A stretch of 64,000 bases of DNA, from positions 8,057,501-8,121,500 of the forward strand of contig NC_092602.1 in NCBI RefSeq assembly GCF_047663525.1, given 5' to 3'. A program made the position numbers and the translations under genes. The notes under the pieces were generated by a model that was not told the DNA's origin, ran no database searches, and saw nothing but the letters and a program-made list of their open reading frames with translations. Shown here piece by piece: positions 51,501 through 61,889 of this stretch (positions are counted from its first letter, which is position 1; each line of letters starts with the position of its first letter). Source of the stretch: Anas platyrhynchos. Lineage: Eukaryota > Chordata > Aves > Anseriformes > Anatidae.

Positions 51501-53428
51501 TCCCTCCTCAGCCAGAGCCCAAAGAAAGGTGCTTAAGGATGGATATCTTCAAGACAGCTTCTTCTTTCATGCCACAGCTAAAATGGAAGCTGTAGAACAA
51601 TAAAAACTATGGCAGTGGAATGTATACATCTACTACTTGTCCTAAACAAACAAACAAAAAAAAAATAATGCTTTTTGGAAATGCCATGCATGGTATGCAT
51701 CCACACCTGAAAACTCCCTCCATCTCTCAGTAGGCCCTTGGATCTCACCCCACAGCTGGCAATAACTCCATGTGGATTTTCTATTTGCAGCCATTTTGAG
51801 TCCTCAGTGGAATGTGAAATGGAAGTACAGAAGGGGAGTTAGAAATCAGGGTCCCCTGCACTGCACAGTTATTTTACTTAAAGTCAGCCAGAGAAGCTGA
51901 ACTAAGGCAAGCTGCAGGACATGACTACAATAAAAAGGTACCCACTCTGAGACATAAAAATAGCCAAACCATTAAACATGCAAATCATGTATTGGCTGAA
52001 AGGTCAGTTAACTCCCCAGATCCCAAAGCTGCAGGGCTGTTTTGAGTAAAGATCTTGGCAGTAGAACATTTGTTTTGCTTTATCTTTAGGGAAAAGCAGG
52101 CAAAAGACAAGCACAGTGAAGAAAAGTGGAGGAAGTACGTGTGGGGGAAAACTGTTTACGTGCAAGGCTAGCGATCCCGAGGGACAGTGAAGTGTGTAAA
52201 TCTCGAGGGGTTCTCAGAGATAAACAAAAAGTTCAAGAAACAAGTGGCTACTTTGGCCTCAGGCAATAGAAATATCTTCTCTCCCTGAAGCAGGCTCTCA
52301 GCTACAGTTCTTCTCTCGGCAGATCATTTCACACCCTGACACGTCTGACCATCCAGGAAGAATCCAATGCTTGGGGTTTTCTGTTTCTTACTGTCCTCCC
52401 TTCAGTTCTTGTTTTTATCAAGTTCTATTCCCCCTACCTATGTCCAAACTCACCCTGGCACTCATTTAGCAGCTGCATACTTATTTAGACAGCTGTAACA
52501 TGCCCCACGGTGATGTTTACCCACATCTCTGTAGTTCCTAGATGTCCAGACCTCAGTCTTTTGCAACACGACCCAACAGCCCCATAGCGACTAGCAAAAT
52601 AGGTGCAGGGGCAAAGCTTTGCACAGGCATTTTCTGGTGCCAACACAAAAGCTCTAGGGGTGGAGCAAGGTGCAGCTGGGAGGCAGATGTGCAGACAAGG
52701 GCCAGGGGGGAGCCCCGGGTACACTCTGTTCCCGGAGAAGGGCAGTGGGGGCTGGCGGAGCTGGGGCTGTCCGTGCGCAGGGGGGGGACCCCACCCACCC
52801 TGGTGACAAACCCCAACCCCAGCGGCGGGGTGGGAAAAACAAAGCCCAGGGGAGGGCAGCAAAAAGGGGAAAGAAAGGGAGGGGGCGCTCCTACCTGGGC
52901 ACGGGGCGATGTCGCAGGGTCTCCTCTCGGGGACCCCATCGGCACCTCGGACGTAGCACCAGGGCGCGGCGGAGCCGTCGGGGTTCCTGCAGCTGTTGTG
53001 ATCCTCGGCGGCTGCGGGAGGCACGGGGCCGTCAGCACGGGGACCTCGGCGCCCCGATCCCTCCCCCCACAAAGAAAAAAAAAAAAAAAAACATAACGAA
53101 ACGCAGACCCCTCGCACCCACCTGCCGGGAGCTCGGCGCCGGGCCCGCTCCGCACCGCCAGCCCCCAGTTGAGGCACGGGGCTCCTCCGGAGGCCACGCT
53201 CCGGCTCCCGCGGTAGGACGCGCCGTCGCCGCGGAGGCACTCTGCGGGGAGAGCAGGCCGGGTGTGCGGGGAGAGCCGGGCAGCCCTCGCTGCACACCCC
53301 GTCCCCTAAATCCCCCCCCCCGGGCCCAGCCTCCAACAAAGCCCCCACTCACCCTCTGCTCCCCGGGCGGAGGCCAGCAGCAGCAGCAGCAGCAGCACCG
53401 CGCCGAGCCGCGGGGCCCCGCGCAGCAT
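48297..53428 (-). CDS. PIK3IP1: PIK3IP1, kringle-containing PI3K-interacting membrane protein (261 aa, 6 coding exons)
   Basis: Minus-strand exons 53353-53428, 53122-53241, 52895-53011, 50710-50895, 50500-50578 and 48297-48504. That is 786 nt with all junctions GT-AG and in phase. Order: signal peptide 1 to about 23 with seven leucines in a row (12-18); one kringle with six cysteines C27, C48, C73, C84, C98 and C103; an extracellular Pro/Thr/Glu stalk at about 105-165; a membrane span at about 168-188 (LIMMVIIIAIGAGIVLG); and a cytosolic tail starting KRGKDLKEKHEQKV and ending PLMGQAGTPGA. By family knowledge it binds the p110 catalytic subunit and lowers PI3K signalling, notably in T cells. 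Human PIK3IP1 is 263 aa. The tail and stalk match PIK3IP1 strongly; the kringle and signal peptide are more diverged. It converges on LIMK2, as in mammals. Confidence 0.96.
50500..50578 (-). CDS. PIK3IP1: PIK3IP1 coding exon 5 (membrane span)
   Basis: Encodes GYVLGLIMMVIIIAIGAG, then IVLGYIYKR, a single-pass transmembrane helix followed by basic residues (positive-inside). The donor is AG|GTCAGT. Confidence 0.96.
50710..50895 (-). CDS. PIK3IP1: PIK3IP1 coding exon 4 (extracellular stalk)
   Basis: 62 codons, from DATATTVPVPTAEV to EKKDLGTL. The block RSEAAAVQPVIGISQRVQMN is nearly the same as I recall in mammals. The acceptor is CCAACAG and the donor is CTAG|GTACAA. Confidence 0.96.
52895..53011 (-). 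CDS. PIK3IP1: PIK3IP1 coding exon 3 (second half of kringle)
   Basis: Encodes AEDHNSCRNPDGSAAPWCYV to RRPCDIAPCP with C73, C84, C98 and C103. The residue before C73 is Ser, where kringles usually have Phe or Tyr. The acceptor is CCCGCAG and the donor is CCAG|GTAGGA. Confidence 0.95.
53122..53241 (-). CDS. PIK3IP1: PIK3IP1 coding exon 2 (first half of kringle)
   Basis: Encodes ECLRGDGASYRGSRSVASGG, then APCLNWGLAV. It carries kringle cysteines C27 and C48 and the typical CLNW motif. The acceptor is CCCCGCAG and the donor is GGCAG|GTGGGT. Confidence 0.94.
53353..53428 (-). CDS. PIK3IP1: PIK3IP1 coding exon 1 (signal peptide)
   Basis: Encodes MLRGAPRLGAV, seven Leu, then ASARGAE, and one base of the next Glu. 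The donor reads G|GTGAGTG on the minus strand. The ATG has A at -3. A (CAG)7 run on the plus strand makes the leucine core. Confidence 0.9.
53375..53395 (-). repeat. PIK3IP1: (CAG)7 coding microsatellite in the PIK3IP1 signal peptide
   Basis: A perfect CAG run on the plus strand, CTG on the coding strand, encoding seven consecutive leucines of the signal-peptide hydrophobic core. Length variation here would change leader hydrophobicity without shifting frame. Confidence 0.9.
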
Positions 53429-53499
53429 CCTCGGCTCGGAGGGGCGAGGAGCAGCCCCGGCTGTGCTCGGCGAGACCTGCCCCGGCTCTCCCCTCCCCG

Positions 53500-53507
53500 G
53501 TAAACAA
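53500..53507 (-). promoter_or_regulatory. PIK3IP1: FOXO-type element GTAAACAA upstream of the PIK3IP1 start
   Basis: An exact match to the FOXO (DAF-16 family) consensus, reading TTGTTTAC on the coding strand, 72 bp upstream of the ATG inside a GC-rich island where an A/T-rich octamer stands out. It may lie in the 5'UTR or core promoter. Confidence 0.6.
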
Positions 53508-56021
53508 CCGCCGGGCTCCGCTCCCCCCCCCCCCCCCTCCTCTTCCCTTCTCCCCTCCCGCCTCGCAGCCGCCGCCGGGTCCTAACGCTGCCGCCACCGG
53601 GCGGCTCCCGGCTCCCGGCCCCGCTGCGGAGCCCCCGGAGGGGAAGGGGAGGCCGCCGGGGGGACGGCCCCGTCCGCAGAGCCCCGGGACCGCGGGGACA
53701 CGGCCCCGAGCCCCGCAGCCGGGAGAAGGGCTGGGGCCGCAGGGGAGAGCCGCAGCACGACCCCTGCCTGGCCTCGGGGGGTAAAAACGGGCACTGGCCC
53801 TGCAGGAGCAGCGAGGGGTGCGTTCTGCTCCCCTAAATCTCCAGTCGGGTTCTCCAGTCGGGTGCACGGGGGGCACACGCTCACCTCTTGCTGTTCATTG
53901 ACTCCATGTGCTCAGAGAGCCGCCTGCTTACAGAACAACAAGATAAACAGCCCCCAAATGCTTTACGTTAATTATAGCGCAGGCATCCAGCCACAGTGAT
54001 AAATAATGCCTTTCTGCAGACATTTCAGATGGGTTACAATAACTGCCCATCTTCCAAACAGGCAGAGGTATTCAGATACTGCGATGCCAGGGAGAGCACC
54101 AAAGCACCTGGAGTCACCAGCAAGGTTTCTGGCTGACACAAGTGACAAACAAGCAGCTGAACCCTCAGACCTGCTCGCAGAGCTCACACGGATGGCCTGG
54201 GCCAACGGACAGGGCTGCAGCCAAGGCCCAGGCCTGCAGCACAAGGTGCTATTTCTGGCTTTCCCACAGCGTTTCTTCTGACCTTGGCCAGTCTGCCTGC
54301 TTCACTTCTTTGGTCTTTCCCTTCCTTTCTGCTAAATAAGGGGTAATCAAAGCTTCCTCCCCCGAAAAGGACCTGGAAGTTCCCTTCTTTTAAGGTGCTT
54401 TGAAATCACATGGAAACTACTGAACGCACAGAAAGTATTTCTATGCCGGGAAGCTGCGTGTTGTATTCAGTGTTTGATGAATCACTTTGCAGGGCAGTGC
54501 TGGCCGGAGCAGCAGTCCTTCCCTCCACTCCCAGATGTTTCCATCCTGGCAGTGCTTTCTGTCAGGCTGCTACAGGTGTGACAAGCAGGCTCAAAGAACT
54601 GATCCAACCCAGCTCTCAGCCTTTTCTTACCAGGTCACACACACTTTAACCCTTTACAGACAGATTGCCTGCTGGATCCAGTCCACAACGCAACCGCCAA
54701 AAAGCAGCTGTACCAGCATGACAGAGGGGGAATGACAGAAACAGGTCAATTAAGCTGCACTACCACTGAACATGAAACTGTAACCTTAGCACCTGCGTGT
54801 GATTCGTGCTTTAACAATACAATTTAACACTATATTAAGTTTAGTTTAATAACATCAAATTAAAAAATAATAAAAAAAAACAACCTCCAGCCAGATTTGC
54901 TAGGTTGGAAAAATCCTTTGTGTATCTGTACTGACCGACATCACCAGCTAAAATGTCTGCTTCATGTCGTTATGCTCATTGTGTGCACAGACACTCAGTT
55001 CCTGCATTCGTTATGCTCTCCACTTACCCTCTGTGAAGGCAACACTAACTGAAGAGAGATTTTTGACTAAGGGCTGCTGAATCAGACCTTCTGTTTGTAA
55101 TAGCTATTCATAAGAGATTTTATGGGACAAAATCCATTCAGCCAGAAACTGCAGGGCCACACATGCATCCAGAGGCACAGTCTGTCCAAAACTGTTTGCA
55201 GAGGGCTGCCAACCTGTACAATTAATTTCTTTTAGCTCATTTCATGAAACTAAAGCTTCCGTGCCATCTCACACAGAAAGCATCTCTCCCTGTACATCCT
55301 GACCCAAGAACTGCAGGCCAGGCAGTAATCTCTGTGGAAACAAACCTCAGACCTTCCCAGTTCTCAGACCTTCCTCAGTTCTCTCTCCTATTATGTAACA
55401 AGATAAATTTGCACTTCTCATTACACGCGGCCAAGTTCCAGCAAACAATTTGAGCTTTTAGTCCATAGAAGGACAACGGGGAATCTGTGAGAAATGCAAA
55501 AACCATCACATTAACAGTAAAGATCAAAGTCTTTTCCACAACTGACTTCTAAGCATCATTTTTTCTCTTTCATCTCTAGCTTTCCCCAGGATAAGGGATG
55601 ATTTATGCCTGGCAGTTTCATGGAGTTAAGTTTAATAGGATGCCAGTAGCAGCTGTCAAGGGCAGAGTCAATTGTTCTTTCTGCTCTTTGGGAATGGCTT
55701 TGCTCTTCTTGCTACACTCTTCAGAGATTAAACCTGACATTACTACTCAAACTTTACCTAAACAAATAGCTCTATAACTATACCCTCACATAGTGTAAAA
55801 GTCAGTATGTACATACACACATGTGCACCACAATGCATGCACACACTGACAAACACTTCACAGAATACATAAGCCATCTTTAGGAACGAGGAAGGTTAAG
55901 CATCCTCCCTAAACTCAGCATGAACCAGTTTCAACTGTGAGCTGGTACCTTTCTGCTGTTCACCTTATGCAAGTTCCAGAATGAAAATGTCTGCTTTCTC
56001 TCTCCTGCCTCTCAGTTGGGC

Positions 56022-56041
56022 TTTTTTTTTTTTTTTTTTTT
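56022..56041 (+). repeat. Poly(T) tract, 20 nt
   Basis: Simple tract in the intergenic region upstream of PIK3IP1. Confidence 0.85.
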
Positions 56042-59000
56042 CCCCTACCTGTGGAAAAATTCAAAGTGTATGGAGAACTTTCTTTAAGAAGAAAACTACA
56101 AGGAAGCTAGCATGTAGCACAGCACGTTACACAAAGGGAGGCAACTAAAAATACACAGTTCTGGAAGAACTTTACAAGAAGTCATCAAACCCACCCTCTT
56201 TCTCTGGCCACAGCAAAGTATGTTCAGATCTTCCCAGCCAAAAGTTCATCTAATTTCCTACTGAAAGAACTAGAATGCTTATTACTTAATCTTACTAAAT
56301 AAGATACTGGGGGGAGTAAGCAAAATCACCTTCACAATCTAAGTATACTTTCCTAGACAAATTAACATGGACTGCTTAATATGGAGAAAACTGTTCACGT
56401 TCCTATCACTTCTAATTTCTTCATAGGCAAATCAAAATAATTTTTCAAATGTTTCCCTCAAAACTAGTTTTTCGGAAGTTCTCTTCATTCCAGTTTACCA
56501 TTTCTCCAATTTCTCTGCTTACTTCATAAACTGTGATGCCAAGGATAGTAAACTGAGGTCTCATCCATAATGAACAGAGTATCAGAGCAATTTGTGTTTA
56601 AAGCTTGAAACACTAAGTATCAAATGCTACCAAACACTGTTAAGTACTTACAACTCCAACAAAAGTGGGTTTTACTCCTTTGTTGCCTCTGTCCGGATCA
56701 TAAGAACTGTGATTCTCAATTGTGAAAAGCCTTCCGTAAGCAATGATGTAGGAGTCAGAAATAAACACATTTTATTCCTAACCTAGAAATAATCTGCATA
56801 GAAGAAAAAGACATCAGGGTTGGAAGAAGCAGATCAGATGTTGAATCTATGAAATTGTGAGCTAAGTATAACTGCGACTCAAGACAGAGACAGTCACTAC
56901 AAAGGAGTCAGTGTGGAGCGATAGAAATATCTGATTGCTCTGTTGCATCCCCCTGCTGACATGTTCAAGGAGAAGCTTCCCCTCCCCCTTCTATCTGACA
57001 GCATGAGCTATTGCTAAGTAAATGCCAGCCACAGCCTCCAAGGACTAACAAGGAAGTCTGCAGAAGCAAAACAACCATATGTGATATTTGAACTGGTTCA
57101 GACTGGTTCAGAGTTTGCTCTACTTACTCAAAGTGCCTTCTCAGATGAGCTTTCTGTGTGGGCTGTAATAAAAGGAAAGGGGCCTCAGGAGGGCAATCTG
57201 GGTCCTATTGTTTACTGGGGGAGAAGCAGTGCAGCTACACTTTCCTAGCACTGAGATTAGCACTAAATTCTCTCAGCAATCCCTGATTTAGGAAATTTCA
57301 CACTGAGTCCTCTCTAGCAGCAACACCCCTTTGTCCATTTTGTGACAAACTCCATACTGCCTTACCACAGTTCCCTGAGTGGTTTTGACAGGCCCAACTG
57401 TCCATAGACACGTGTGTTCACAGTGGTCCATTGCAACTGTTGTAAAGGCTCAGACTGGATCATGGCCCATAACTCTTTCCCCTTTCCAGAGCATTCTAAA
57501 ATCAGCATATAGACCACAGATGCTGTTTTTACCTGCTTTCCAGTGGGTGTGTCTCCAAGCAAGATACCATAAAACTGTACCAAAACTGCTAGGAATAAGG
57601 TAGAGTTGAAGAGGTTTCAGCCTCCACTTACATTATTTTTTTTTTCTCCTCTACAAACACAGGTTGCTGCTGACAAAAAACAGAACATGTATGTTTAAGG
57701 GTGGAGGAAGGGAGTCAGAGAATATATAGGTTTATGAGTGAGGAAAAAGGGCCTTGCTCTAAATTCTTCTACTGATTTGTTGTTTGACCTTAGGCAAGCT
57801 TCTGCCTCTGTTTGTCATATTAATACTACTTAAATCACAGAAGGGAGAAAGGATTACATGTCTGCAAAGTGCTTTGAAAGCTTCAAATATGTTATACCTT
57901 ATCAAATGGTATTCAAGGGGAAGGAATCATGAAGAGGGATATGCACAGAAAGTCTAAGATGTTCCCATGTTATCTATGTGTATAGTGCTGACTTAGCACA
58001 AACATTAATGCAAGAAGAAAAATATGACAATGTGTTTTGTGTTTTTTGTTGTTGTTATTTGTTTGTTTTAGGTATAGAAGTATCTTTTTAGCTTTCCTGT
58101 TTCTTCATTCCGTGTGGTGCACAGCAGTAACTAGCAAAACTAAGTAGTCAGCTAAACAAATATCCTTACTCATTAGAAAATGCTGATGTAAAAGTAAATC
58201 TACAGATGAGATGCATGAAAAAAGGCAACACCTGGAGATATCTGGAGATTTGAATCGGAGGGAATAAAGATTTCTGTTTGGGTAACAGAAAAACTTCAAG
58301 TGAATTGGAGAGAACTATTTAAACGTCCTTCTACCAATCCCTTACTCACCATGGGAACTGATTTCACAAGCAAACAGAAGTGATAGCCCAAAACATTGCT
58401 GCTTAAATTTCAGTAATCATGGAATATTGTTAAAGTAAGAGTTAGCTGCCACTGTGGAAAGAATGAGGTTACAGAGTTGCACTTAAATATACAAGACTTC
58501 CAGTTCCTTTGGAAAGTGCACCACCTCTAAAAAGCAAAAACACTCATTATAAGCAAGCAACTCCCATATCCCATGCCAACATAAAGGCAATGAGATTATT
58601 AACTTGTACACATTGGAGAAAAAAAAATACATACATATAGAGAGATTTTTCTTATCTACCTAGGGTTTTAGGACTCAGATCCAAGCTGTCTTTGTGATTC
58701 AACATGGGAGTAAATACCAAACCTTTAAGCAGAGCTACTAGTGTTTCCTCATAAAAGCGCAGGATTCACAGACATTTAAAATGCAGAGCTCTCACCTCCG
58801 GATTTTACTTCCTTAGCTGACCTGAAAGCAGATAAAACCATTGGCACACAGGTACTGTGAAAGACCTCTCTTTCCACAGGTGTTTGCCTGAAGGCTGTGG
58901 GAGGGGTTGTGTTTATTTTGGGAAGTTGCCCTTTCTTTCCTGTGTAGAAAGGCAAACCTCTTTATTTTCTCTGTGGGTTGCACACATACCATAGGCATGC

Positions 59001-61811
59001 AGGGATAGCCTCTTTCATGACTTTTACAAATGCACATGGACTTTTTATGTCTATTTGCAAAAGCAAAGACCCTGTTCCTTAAATATATTTACAGAATAGG
59101 GCAAATCTTTGTTGTTGTTGTTTTGGTCTTGAGTTTGCCATTCTCTTAGAAAGTTAGGGCTCAAAGTGTTAAAACCATAAGGAGGCAAAAAGAGCTGGAA
59201 GGAACAAAGGATTGGTAGCTTCACCTCATACTTCACTTAATTCTTTAAAATACAATGGTGTTCAGTTGGAACGCTGTACATTTGACTGATGACCCAACAC
59301 CTGAGATAGGCAGGCCAGGAGCATTGCAAAAATATATTTATACATTCTATCTCATTTTTATTTTCACTGTCTTCCACATATTCAATAAGGACAATACCAA
59401 ATTTCACATAGATACTTGCTACTCCATCACTTACACTAAAAGGATGTAAGAAATCTCATCGCACAGCCCCAGAGAAAGGATTTGCTTATCAAAAGACCAT
59501 CCTGATACACAATGTTGCAACCTGCCCATGGGTTCTCATACAGTGCTGTGGAGATGAGCGAAGGCAGAAACCACCTCTAAAGAGGAAGATCTGTAGATAC
59601 GAGAAATACAGGCTGTCTCTGAGCACTCATGGTCTCTGTTCTCCGTCTCCATAAAAAGAATGCATGCAGCCTGCAGAGTTTAATTCTCTTTTGGTTTATT
59701 ACTATTTAAAAATCAGTTTTTGCATCCCCTTCTACAGAGGCTTCACCTTTCAACAGAACATACAAAAAATACACACAATAGAAAAAAAAAAAAAGATAGG
59801 TAGGTAAGTTGCTTTATACAAACAGGTCCCTAAGAACCCAAAAAGGCTAAAACAGGCTCGGTTTCAATAGAAGCAGGCCCGTAAATAGGCAAGAGACTTC
59901 ATTCAAGTAGGGAAAGAGTCATCCATCCTCACCTAAGATCCCTTCTTGCTCACACTGAAGACAATTGGAGGATTCCCAACAACTTCAGTAGAAGCAGGAT
60001 TAGGATTCATCAGAGTCAACGGCAAACTTTTCTGCTCCTTCCCTTCCAAGGCACTGTCTCTTCCATATAGCATGCAGCCAGGAAAAAATGCCAGTCTTCC
60101 TGGCTCATCCCACACTCATGTTTCAGTTGTTCACTCTACAGGATATCTGAGAAAAGCCTTTTATTTTCTCTTACAATGTGTATCAGCACTAATTGCAGCA
60201 AACTTTCAGGTTACAAAAGTACCGAAGAGAAATTCTGAGTCCAAGAGCAAGGCTTGGCTGATTTTTTAAGAGCCAGCAGTCAGTCTGACAACTTTGCAAA
60301 GGGCACGTAAAAACTGCCTGGAGAAGGCACCAGTTTGTAGACACAGGAGCCAAAAAGCTATCAGCAAGAATGAGACCAATTTATTACAAAAGCACTTACC
60401 CAAGCTCACTATGTGACTGCAGGAAGCTCAAGAGCATTTATAGCTGCCGGTGGCTGTATGAAGTGACCCTGTGGTCCACATAGAACCCAGGAGTTGGGAG
60501 GGAGTCACTGGATCAGAGAGACACCAGTTGTCTCCTTCCTTCAGCACTTCTCAGCTCAGAACACTTCCAGGTCTCCAAAACCGCAGTACAAGTAGAGAAG
60601 CCACCCAGGAACAGCTTCATTCACATAAACCCTGAGAGCAGATCAATAACGCCAGGCAGTCTTTAAATTAATTTAAATATTTTGCCTTTCAGGAAGAATG
60701 TAACCAAATGTTTAACTTTTCATCATGCCTGGAGTCAGCAGGGACAAATGTTTGTAGCAGAGTTCAGCAGCACGATTGTGCAGCACAATTTGGCACATCA
60801 ATCAAATCTTGAATCATTCCCACTCATGGATTATCATCCTCTAATTTTATACACGAGAACCAAACACAGGAAGAGGCTAGAGATGACACAAGGTGTTAAT
60901 TCTTTACAAGCAGGCAGTCATTACCCACCACCACAGAGCAAACAACTGTGGTTTTCCACTAGCATGCTTTAACTATTCCAGCCATCTCTACAACCCCTTA
61001 CAGCCAGGGTTCTTGTTCCTGTTCTGCACCACGTTGCAGCTATGTCACATAACTATTTTTAATTTATTTTTTCTTTTTAGCCAAATAGTTCTCTGGTTTG
61101 TTTTATAGGTAACAGCTATTTGCAGAGCTGTATGTATCTGAGTAAGTAAACACTCGGGCAAAGGAATGTGTGGGGAGGGTGAAGGTGTCAAGGGAGCAGG
61201 CACAAAGACATTATGCCAATGCTGCTGCTACTGATTCTGCAACAGTAAAGGGTGGCCTCAGGCTGCATCCCAGCCAGGGTCCCAGGCTGAGAGCTCCAAA
61301 ACACACCGCCTTCTTAAAGGCACACGGAGCAGCAGGTTGGGCTGAAGGCCAAATCTGTTCCCAAAGGCTCATTCACAACAGCCAAAGGATCTTGTTTTGA
61401 AAAGCATGTTCAGGACAAAAAGCGGGACTCTCTCAGGAGACATGGGACTCTTCCACAGTCTATTTCCTTTTTCAAATTTTCTTATTTTTTCCCCTCTTTG
61501 CTTATTTTCCTTGGGTTGGAATTGACAGCATAAACTCAGGGATTCAATGTGAGCTTATGTTCTATTCAATTAAAACTCATGTACTGTGCCCAGGCAAAAG
61601 GTGAACAGTACAAAGCTGGCTTAAATTGTGTTAAGATATTCATAATGCTGTTAAGGTATACTCATAATGCTGAAAAAGCCAACACATTCCATGGTTTTGT
61701 TTGGCACTTGCTCTCAGAGTTTCTGCCATCCTGAACAATCAAAATATTGGATTATTTTTGTTGGTGATACAGAAAAGCCTTTCCTGTTTCATTATTTTAA
61801 ACTTCAGTAGC

Positions 61812-61889
61812 TGTTTTTTCTTTTTTTTTTCCTTTTTTCCTTTTTTTTTTAACTTTTTTTTTTAACTTTTTTTTTTTTTTTTTTTTTTT
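61812..61889 (+). repeat. T-rich compound tract, about 78 nt
   Basis: Blocks of T broken by CC and AAC units, ending in a long uninterrupted T run. Read on the minus strand it is an A-rich tract with GTT spacers, possibly a decayed poly(A) tail, though no element body is recognised. Confidence 0.85.

Larger units (their letters stand above)
52700..53900 (-). promoter_or_regulatory. PIK3IP1: CpG-island promoter of PIK3IP1
   Basis: A GC- and CpG-dense block covering coding exons 1-3 and about 470 bp upstream on the minus strand. No TATA box was seen. A 15-nt C run lies at 53523-53537. Long open frames on both strands here are composition artefacts. Confidence 0.8.

Noticed and set aside
52485-53503. 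287-, 277- and 214-codon open frames around PIK3IP1 exons 1-3
   Set aside because: They read through introns of PIK3IP1, whose true exons are defined by GT-AG sites and kringle similarity. The rest is GC-driven noise.
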